From positions 1 to 64,000 of the forward strand of contig JBGSXL010000016.1 of assembly GCA_041751425.1 (NCBI GenBank): a stretch of 64,000 bases of DNA, read 5' to 3'. This DNA is from JAVVEG01 sp041751425 (lineage in GTDB: Bacteria > Pseudomonadota > Gammaproteobacteria > Pseudomonadales > Pseudohongiellaceae). Of the stretch, positions 7,811 to 14,374 are shown piece after piece; position 1 is the first letter of the stretch, and each line of letters starts with the position of its first letter. The notes beneath the pieces were generated by a model, which was not told the DNA's origin, did not search any database, and saw only the letters and a list, made by a program, of their open reading frames with translations. A program made the position numbers and the translations under genes.

Positions 7811-10722
7811 TCATATAAATAATGGTAGTGTGTTAGCAAATAGATCATCACCACTCTCCAACTGCTTAAAGTGGAATAAGGATCTCGTGTAATTGAGCTT
7901 ATGAGTTCTTCTGCTCCTGGCCAGTTAAATTCATAGTAGGTCCAACCTAGTTCATGGACCTTTTCTATATGTGAAGGGCCGTCAAAACCCAAGCCATCCA
8001 GGAAATTAAAGTCGAATCTTGGATTACAATATAAATTATCTGTAAGGCTGTTGTTGGTATCGTTGTTCACCGCATCTAACCAACTGTCAGCAAAGAGCTG
8101 ATAGGCAATATCAATTTCTGCGGAATCTGCGGTGTAGGTCTTGCCTAACAGCCTCTGATGCAGATCCACCAGCTTCTGCCTTATTTTCTGCTCACCGCTC
8201 TGCGGAGTGACGTCACTGCTTATGCCATCAAAAAGAAGCCTGCTTTCATCAGGTAATGCGAATTCTTTGATAACGATCGGGCAGGCCGATTCAAAGGCAT
8301 GGGTCTCGGCAACGGCCATCATTAATGCAGTGAGTTCCCGGCTGCGTTGAGTTGTTGCTAGCGAGTCGATACCCCCGTAATACAGTTTATACTGATCACT
8401 GAATCCCCCCCTCATATCTACTTCATAGGGACTCAGCGCGCTTCGCCAGTTATGTCCAGTTAGCGCCTTGGTCTTTCTCTGCAGGTTTTCCGGAGTCAGC
8501 AGCTTTTCGCGACCTAACTCCGCTGCCAGTAAAGCATCAGACCTGTCTGGGTCATTGATTGTGCCGGCTCTGAACCAGGAGCTCATCATCATGTCAGTCA
8601 GCAAGTCTTTCAGATTAAAGTTGCTGGCGGCAAACGCATTTGCAAACTCCTGAACTGCTGCCGATTGCGCCTGGTAAGCGAGAAAACGTGCCTGATAACC
8701 CTGATCTTCAACGACTGCCGGAGGCAACAGCACCGGTGTCTTCATCACTGATGGCCACCAGAACTTCACAGAAGCTCTGGCAAAGGACGGTTCCCGAATA
8801 ATTTTTTGGGCGAGCTCCTGCAGACTACTGTCATGATTATCTATTTTCTCGTCAAAGAGCCCTGGGTCGCGCATGTCACGGTACCAGAGATCACCATGCT
8901 GGTATGGTGAGTATTCACCGTTAGGAGGAAATTTGTAATTCCCATCCAGTGAATCCTTGCCCATATGCCGGTAGATGCCATCTTCATTCCAGTTCTGGAA
9001 AGCGCCTGCAACAGGGTCCATGATTTCATGGCAGGACGTACAGACAGGATTGTGCATGGTGGGGTTGTTGGTATCAGCCAATGCCTCTGGGTCAGTCGGG
9101 CGTTGCGTTGACTTTTCAATATCGATATCGAGGAAGTGCAGAAAAGTCCATCGAGAACGGGCGCGATTCCTGTTGGTGGCCGTAGTAGGGTATCGTCTCA
9201 GGAATCCAGGATGAGTCAGTACGCCCGCCAGTGGCAGAGCCACTGGCTGGGACAGAATCTCTTCCACATAGGTTGAGCCAGTAAATTCATCAAAAGCAGT
9301 ATCCAGGGATTCGTCAGTATTAAAATAGTAGGTGATAGTACCCGGTTGGAACTCCGACATGTCGTTCTCATCCTGAAACTGGGCAGTACCTTCAAGCAGC
9401 AGATTCATTCGCGGATTCAGCATCATATAGTCCGCTGTCAATACTTCGGTATAGGGCAATTCATTCTTCGCTATATGATTAACCAGTTCTCCCAGAGATC
9501 TCCGGTTCCCTTCGTCAAAAATCGCCCAGTACCAAACAGTACTACTCCCTTCATCTGTATAAGGCAGCTCCAACTGCTCAAGACCCTGCATTTTCCTTTC
9601 ATAGTTGATATGGTTATTCCGCACTCTCGGGTAATTCGGTTGAAAGGTGATTACAACGGGGTTTTGAGTACCCTCTATAAGCAACCTGTCATTGGTTCCT
9701 TCAAGGAGAAAATGATGGAAATTGTCCCCCTGCATGAGGCTGCGCAGGACACTCCTGAGGGCTTCGTCACCCCCGTTTGTCACAGCATCGATTTCTTGCT
9801 TAGTCGGCGCCCTGCCAGCCACCAGGATTGCAGCCTTGCGAAGTGTGGATGGAGCATCCAGCCGGCTTACGCCAGAAAACAAATCATGAGTGCTGCTGTC
9901 ACTGGACGCATTTGTCACCAGAGCCAGGAATTCTGCAAAGGTTTTGTACAGGTCGCTGCCGTTTGGTAACTGAGCGCCGCCTCCATGGCTGAGGCCGCCA
10001 CTGATTTTTGTCAGGATGTAATCCGCACCAGCAGTTTCGTCAACTGCCAAAGCTTGGATCGTTTCAAAATTATTCAGTGCGGACGTGATATTGGTGCGCT
10101 GGAAATTTAATGCTGATTCCCGTGCCAGGCCGCCCTGGACATGACATACAATACAACGTGTCTGCACGATCTGGTTTTCAATATGCTCGAAATAATATTC
10201 CTCTGCTGTCTGGCTGCTGATCTGGTACAGCTTGGGAACCAGGCTGTAAATCAGCGTGTTGTCAGCAGTGCTATAACCGATGTAGACGCCATATTCTCCG
10301 GGTGCGCTCAGGTATCCATTGAATAATGGGATTTTCATCTCTGCCGACAGTTCAACATTTTCCTGCAGCGGTAGCAGAGGCAGAAGCTCGTGCCAGGATT
10401 GAAAGTTGCCTTCGTTATCAATGGTAAAAAACTCAGGACCAATGCTATAGACAACAAAAATACTCCCGATTGTTCCGTGATGTTCAGGATCTGGATTAAT
10501 GAAGCCGGTCACGACCAGGAAATCGTCGGTGGTGGCGGCATTCTGGTAATCAGGTTTTCCGGCAACCTGCATGCCAACTGCCAGTGATGCAGCATAGCTA
10601 TTGCCATCTGTACTGGCTGGCGACAGTTGTGTGATGTTCGGGTCTGCTGCATATAACGAGTTGGTTAGGCAGCTTATTAGCAGTGCTATAGAGATGAGGG
10701 CCAGAGCCTTATTGGCGGCCAT
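7807..10722 (-). CDS. Exported DUF1588/DUF1592-like multidomain cytochrome c protein
   Basis: 971 residues from the ATG at 10722, with a clear Sec signal peptide (ALALISIALLISCL ending AADP). A longer frame back to 10842 only reads the antisense of an IS3 remnant and is rejected. Two haem c motifs are present: C190-IVC-H194 and C561-TSC-H565. The second is followed by EIMDPVAGAFQNW, the hallmark of DUF1588. The protein is probably periplasmic or outer-membrane associated and may pass electrons, with the DUF1501 protein as partner. The substrate is unknown. The native promoter seems to have been replaced by the IS3 fragment ending about 10 bp upstream. Confidence 0.8.
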   Translation of the reverse strand: MAANKALALISIALLISCLTNSLYAADPNITQLSPASTDGNSYAASLAVGMQVAGKPDYQNAATTDDFLVVTGFINPDPEHHGTIGSIFVVYSIGPEFFTIDNEGNFQSWHELLPLLPLQENVELSAEMKIPLFNGYLSAPGEYGVYIGYSTADNTLIYSLVPKLYQISSQTAEEYYFEHIENQIVQTRCIVCHVQGGLARESALNFQRTNITSALNNFETIQALAVDETAGADYILTKISGGLSHGGGAQLPNGSDLYKTFAEFLALVTNASSDSSTHDLFSGVSRLDAPSTLRKAAILVAGRAPTKQEIDAVTNGGDEALRSVLRSLMQGDNFHHFLLEGTNDRLLIEGTQNPVVITFQPNYPRVRNNHINYERKMQGLEQLELPYTDEGSSTVWYWAIFDEGNRRSLGELVNHIAKNELPYTEVLTADYMMLNPRMNLLLEGTAQFQDENDMSEFQPGTITYYFNTDESLDTAFDEFTGSTYVEEILSQPVALPLAGVLTHPGFLRRYPTTATNRNRARSRWTFLHFLDIDIEKSTQRPTDPEALADTNNPTMHNPVCTSCHEIMDPVAGAFQNWNEDGIYRHMGKDSLDGNYKFPPNGEYSPYQHGDLWYRDMRDPGLFDEKIDNHDSSLQELAQKIIREPSFARASVKFWWPSVMKTPVLLPPAVVEDQGYQARFLAYQAQSAAVQEFANAFAASNFNLKDLLTDMMMSSWFRAGTINDPDRSDALLAAELGREKLLTPENLQRKTKALTGHNWRSALSPYEVDMRGGFSDQYKLYYGGIDSLATTQRSRELTALMMAVAETHAFESACPIVIKEFALPDESRLLFDGISSDVTPQSGEQKIRQKLVDLHQRLLGKTYTADSAEIDIAYQLFADSWLDAVNNDTNNSLTDNLYCNPRFDFNFLDGLGFDGPSHIEKVHELGWTYYEFNWPGAEELISSITRDPYSTLSSWRVVMIYLLTHYHYLYE

Positions 10723-10728
10723 TAAAGA

Positions 10729-10954
10729 TAAGGGTCTACCCCGATTTAACCGAACATATCGCGATGAGATTTTAAATATGTACGTATTCAGGACGCTGAA
10801 TGAAGTAAGAGACCTGACCCTAAACTGGGTCCGTGAATACAATGAAGAACGGCCACATGACTCCCTGGAAGATCTGACGCCCTGGGAATATCTGGCTAAA
10901 CATGAACCTCAGGAAACTCTATTTATGCACGTCATTAACTAGGGGAGGTTTACA
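10729..10954 (+). mobile_element. IS3-family remnant (OrfB tail and right end)
   Basis: From about 10729 the plus strand encodes RFNRTYRDEILNMYVF, an EVRDLTLNWVREYNEERPH segment and the tail to the stop at 10942, then the 13-bp end GGGGAGGTTTACA to 10954. The catalytic D-D part is gone; no left end is seen. It is almost identical to the copy at 1-140 where they overlap, with differences such as TAAC for CAAA/C near the start and MHVIN for MHVTN at the end. It abuts the signal peptide start of the divergent cytochrome gene. Confidence 0.8.
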
Positions 10955-11032
10955 TTATGATCGAATGAAAAGCCGCAAGGGTGGTTTGGCCATGACCTCT
11001 ATCTCAATCGGGGTCAGGGACATTATGGCTCA

Positions 11033-11049
11033 GGGCGCCAGCAGCGCCC
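11033..11049 (-). terminator. Hairpin after metallopeptidase gene
   Basis: GGGCGC-CAGCA-GCGCCC is a perfect 6-bp stem about 10 bp past the stop of the YpfJ-like gene on the minus strand. No U-run follows, so intrinsic termination is uncertain. Confidence 0.35.
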
Positions 11050-11058
11050 ACTCTACTA

Positions 11059-11949
11059 TCAATTATTGAACGTATCGCACTGATCAACGACGCCATTGTC
11101 AAACCCTTGCCGGAACCAGCTTACCCGCTGAGCAGAGGTGCCATGAGTGAAGGTCTCCGGGCGAACCGTACCCTGCGACTGTTGTTGCAGCCGGTCGTCA
11201 CCAATGGCCGCCGCAGCGGTCAGGGCCTCATCAATGTCACCGGCTTCAACCACACCGATTGTATTGTTGGCATAATGGCCCCAAATACCGGCAAAACAGT
11301 CAGCTTGTAATTCCTGTGCGACGGATAAACGGTTTGCATCTATTTCAGAGGCAGTTTGCCGTGCGCGTTGAACATTGGAAGAAATGCCGAGTAAAGTTTG
11401 CACATGATGACCAACCTCATGGGCGATAACATAAGCTTGGGCAAAGTCGCCCGGCGCATCAAGCTGTCGCTCCATGTCATCAAAAAAGGCCAGATCAATA
11501 TAAAGTTGTTGGTCGCCCGGGCAATAAAAGGGTCCCATGGCCGATTGCGCAGAACCACAGGCGGAGTTCACCCGGTCGCGAAACAGCACCAATGTTGGTT
11601 CCTGATAACTACGACCCATTTCGGTAAAAAGCGTGGTCCAGATATCTTCTGTGTCTGCCAGGACAACAGCTACAAAATCACCCATTTCCTGATCATGTGC
11701 ATTTAATTCGCGAGGCTGCTGGAGCGTCCCGGGTGAAGTGGCCACTTGCAATAAATCGATACCCATAAAACGGGCACCAAAGAAAACCACCACACCCAGC
11801 ACCAAAATTATGCGCCCGACTTTATTTCCCAGTAAAAACGGCACCACCCTGAACAACATCAAGATACCAGCCCCGCCCGTCCCGGCCGAGGCGCGCATGT
11901 TTCGCCGGTCATCCAGGTTCTGACTTTGACGACGACCCTTCCAGCGCAT
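11059..11949 (-). CDS. ypfJ: Neutral zinc metallopeptidase, YpfJ family
   Basis: 296 residues from the ATG at 11949, chosen because AGGA lies about 8 nt upstream and the family begins MRW(K/Q)GRR. Another ATG at 11958 lacks space for a ribosome site. Order: basic N-terminus with NLDDRR, a transmembrane helix around residues 45-60, then the catalytic domain with FYCPGDQQLYIDLAFF, the zinc motif HEVGHHVQ (HExxH) and ELQADCFAGIWGHYA with the third ligand. The end EGTxRPETFTHGTSAQR-like segment is complete. The protein is probably anchored in the inner membrane facing the periplasm. Its physiological substrate is unknown. Confidence 0.9.
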   Translation of the reverse strand: MRWKGRRQSQNLDDRRNMRASAGTGGAGILMLFRVVPFLLGNKVGRIILVLGVVVFFGARFMGIDLLQVATSPGTLQQPRELNAHDQEMGDFVAVVLADTEDIWTTLFTEMGRSYQEPTLVLFRDRVNSACGSAQSAMGPFYCPGDQQLYIDLAFFDDMERQLDAPGDFAQAYVIAHEVGHHVQTLLGISSNVQRARQTASEIDANRLSVAQELQADCFAGIWGHYANNTIGVVEAGDIDEALTAAAAIGDDRLQQQSQGTVRPETFTHGTSAQRVSWFRQGFDNGVVDQCDTFNN

Positions 11950-12163
11950 AATGAACATCCTGTGACATGTGAAGTTGAACCATCGCCGGAGGGCGGGCTG
12001 TCGCCGGGCAGCTTATCATCCGGCTTTCATGCTCGATGTGCGCTGACCCACACACGGCTACCCCAACCATGGATGGTGGGAGCAGATAAGGAAATTTAAA
12101 TCTGATCGGTGGTATGGATAACAACTATATTGTAAGCAAATGGGGCAGGTCTAATTGTTTCTC

Positions 12164-12670
12164 TCACTCCCTTGGAGTCCAAAAGAAGACTTCCCAGTCG
12201 CGTAAAGGTTCAGCGCCTTCATAAACGGATTGATCGAGCGTGCGATTCACCTTGGCGGCCCATTGACTCATCATCGCAAGGCGTTCGTCGCCGAAAATTT
12301 CGGTCGCAGTCATCACATAGGTTTCATTGCCGATACGCAGCGAGCCGTCACCGCTCCGTTCTCTTATACGCTTGGCCCAGTATCCATTGTCTGGCCGAGT
12401 GGCCGTGATAACCCCGTCGGGCGTCCCGACCCAGCTTAGATAAATGACAAACGGGGGAAAGCCGGATTGCTGCATATGCAAAGGGCCCGGGTAAAGAGCA
12501 TTCAGCGGAGTGAAGTCTGCCGGAGGTTCGGTTCGTGTACCTCCGATCAGGATGCCGGGGAGGCGGTAAATTCCGTAGTTAGGAAGGTAGGGGGCTGTGA
12601 ACATCCAGAAAAGTATCACACCGATAACCGACACTCCGACACCGATACCCGCCATTTTAACCTTGCTCAT
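12164..12670 (-). CDS. Membrane-anchored hypothetical protein, possible split-barrel fold
   Basis: 168 residues with an N-terminal hydrophobic helix (residues 7-25) and a soluble part rich in short strands (FVIYLSWVGTPDGVITATRP, SLRIGNETYVMTA). The strand pattern is reminiscent of FMN-binding split-barrel proteins, but no cofactor motif can be confirmed. It precedes the YpfJ-like gene on the same strand by about 210 bp. Function not recognised. Confidence 0.6.
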   Translation of the reverse strand: MSKVKMAGIGVGVSVIGVILFWMFTAPYLPNYGIYRLPGILIGGTRTEPPADFTPLNALYPGPLHMQQSGFPPFVIYLSWVGTPDGVITATRPDNGYWAKRIRERSGDGSLRIGNETYVMTATEIFGDERLAMMSQWAAKVNRTLDQSVYEGAEPLRDWEVFFWTPRE

Positions 12671-12788
12671 AGTCGTTTCTCCTTGTTCTTATATACGGCT
12701 TACAAATTATTCCGACTGCTCCAGTAACTCACTCATAGTGCAACCGATTTATTGCTTTTGGCGATTAAGCAATTTACTAGTTTCTTTT

Positions 12789-13889
12789 TTAATACAACAG
12801 CGAGACTTGCTGCCCGGTTTTTGGGTTCGCCTGGCCTTTAAGTATTTTTTCATAGACTTCTTGAGCCGCCTTTGGACCCGCGCTCGCTTCTATTTCAATC
12901 CATTGGCTCGCGGATTCGGAAAAGCTACGCCACTGCTGCGTCAGGAGAAATTGGAACTGCTTTCCACCCCACTCATTGATTCGCTTCTGCGACTGGGAAG
13001 GCGCAAAAAACATGATGGGTTTTGGGCCGGGCAGATCGGTGGGCAGCGCGTGATTATCTTCCCAATGAGAAAGGCCCACCATGCAGCTGTATGTCAGTTT
13101 TTCTGCAAGCTGGCGATGCAAGTATTCAACCAGCTGTGTATTACCCGCAAAATCGACTATCACGCTGGCGTTATCGCCCAGCGCATCCAGCGCGTCATAG
13201 TCCAGCGTCTGGTCGTAGTAACCAAGACTTTCTACAAAGTCCACATTGCCCTTTGACGTCAGACCAATAACCTCAACCTGATGCGCCCGCGACGCGTTGG
13301 CTTTCTTCAACAGATACGCTAAAGAGATTGCCGTTTTGCTGGATGCGCTGGTGAGAACAATTTGCGATGCAGCAAAAAAATCATTGTCGGCTAGAAAATC
13401 ATCTAACAGGAATGACGTGGTGAACAGCGGGCGAAATATCATTTGTAGTGCTTCGGTATCGGCCTGATACAGAGGATCTTTTGAGCAGCGCAGATACTGG
13501 TTGTACACTACTGCGAGTCCACTGCGGTGAACTGCGCCATCTACGAAGCCTGAGTCCCGAATCTTAGCGGGTTCAACAACCAGATGTGTTGCCATGGGGT
13601 AATAGCCATAAAAACGGGCACCTACTTCAACATCATCGCATCGGCTGGCGACAACGTCTGCAAAGCCCCATACGGGAATGCAGCCTTTGTTGTCCGGCGC
13701 GGGGAAGAAGTCCCAATAACGCAATCTGTCGCCAACCGCTGCGTAGGTGATGTTATTGGCAGTAAACGCAAAATGAACAATTTTGAACAGTACCTGACCA
13801 TCCGCCAGCGCACTGGCGTCGATTGAGCTTTCTACAATCCCGAAGTCAGCAATATTTTTTTTATTAACCAGTAGCGCTATTTTTTTCAT
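12789..13889 (-). CDS. DUF2855-family protein (MDR-like fold)
   Basis: 366 residues from the ATG at 13889; a TTG one codon earlier (13892) has slightly better spacing to an AAGG and is possible. The protein resembles DUF2855: an N-terminal GroES-like part (FTANNITYAAVGD, YWDFFPAP, IPVWGFADVV) followed by a Rossmann-like half (VLTSASSKTAISLAYLL, VEVIGLTSKGNVDFVESLG, YDQTLDYDAL). This is the layout of medium-chain dehydrogenase/reductases without the catalytic zinc site. The substrate is unknown. An 8-bp inverted repeat lies at its promoter side. Confidence 0.8.
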   Translation of the reverse strand: MKKIALLVNKKNIADFGIVESSIDASALADGQVLFKIVHFAFTANNITYAAVGDRLRYWDFFPAPDNKGCIPVWGFADVVASRCDDVEVGARFYGYYPMATHLVVEPAKIRDSGFVDGAVHRSGLAVVYNQYLRCSKDPLYQADTEALQMIFRPLFTTSFLLDDFLADNDFFAASQIVLTSASSKTAISLAYLLKKANASRAHQVEVIGLTSKGNVDFVESLGYYDQTLDYDALDALGDNASVIVDFAGNTQLVEYLHRQLAEKLTYSCMVGLSHWEDNHALPTDLPGPKPIMFFAPSQSQKRINEWGGKQFQFLLTQQWRSFSESASQWIEIEASAGPKAAQEVYEKILKGQANPKTGQQVSLLY

Positions 13890-13918
13890 CAATAGTTCGC
13901 CTTTTCTGTTACACAGAG

Positions 13919-13946
13919 TGTTATGCCTGATGCTCTCAGCATAACA
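13919..13946. promoter_or_regulatory. Inverted repeat upstream of DUF2855 gene
   Basis: TGTTATGC (13919-13926) and GCATAACA (13939-13946) are perfect 8-bp arms with a 12-base spacer. The site lies 30 bp upstream of the DUF2855 start and 6 bp from a miniature IS6-like element. It may be an operator or hairpin. The arms also resemble integron core sites, but the arrangement is not that of attC. Confidence 0.35.
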
Positions 13947-13952
13947 AAATTT

Positions 13953-14082
13953 GGTATTGTCAAGTTAACTACTTTGGAGAGAATTTCGAGCGGATAGCTG
14001 ACCCTAAGTCATTGATTTCTGGTTGTGGAATAAACCTATTTCGACTCCAAAAGGATAAATTTGAAGTTAACTTGTCAGTACC
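13953..14082. mobile_element. 130-bp miniature element, copy A (IS6-type ends)
   Basis: Starts GGTATTGTCAAGTTAACT and ends AAGTTAACTTGTCAGTACC, giving inverted ends like those of the IS6 remnants here. A 130-bp copy with only a few substitutions is at 19007-19136 in the same orientation. It encodes no transposase. No flanking 8-bp target duplication is seen. It probably moves in trans. Confidence 0.75.
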
Positions 14083-14100
14083 GCCTTTCTTCCTTCTACT

Positions 14101-14287
14101 GGTACTGACAAGTTAACTCTTCAATACGGCAGAAATCCACCTCTATCTCGCCACTGTCTTTTCCCAAGACGCAAAGGCACGCAGACGGCATCCTGGATGA
14201 TTTCGGCTGAGAATCGGTGACGCTTATACATTTTCGATTGAGTCATGCTCCGGATTCTGGCAGATTGGTGGTTAACTTGTCAGCACC
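14101..14287 (-). mobile_element. Internally deleted IS6-family element
   Basis: The left end GGTACTGACAAGTTAACT (14101) is followed by antisense codons of the transposase C-terminus (the CAAGACGCAAAGGCACGCAGACGG block shared with 21.77 kb). The right end GTTAACTTGTCAGCACC finishes at 14287. Only 187 bp remain. It sits 18 bp from miniature copy A. Confidence 0.7.
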
Positions 14288-14374
14288 ATCCCCACGCGTA
14301 CCCGCCCCCGCAAGGAACAAATTGATGAAGCTGTACCAGAACCAAAGACGAAGAAGTAGGGGGAAACAACCGTT

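Noticed and set aside
10723..10842. 40-residue N-terminal extension of the cytochrome protein
   Set aside because: It is the antisense of an IS3 OrfB remnant, and a proper signal peptide starts at the ATG at 10722.
3..10954. Composite transposon bounded by two IS3 copies
   Set aside because: Both copies are in the same orientation, the second is a fragment with only the right end, and the genes between are unrelated core-like c-di-GMP genes plus a separate accessory block.
13919..13946. attC site upstream of the DUF2855 gene
   Set aside because: Core-like motifs GTTATGC and GCATAAC are in the reverse order with a 12-base spacer, which fits a hairpin or operator, not attC.
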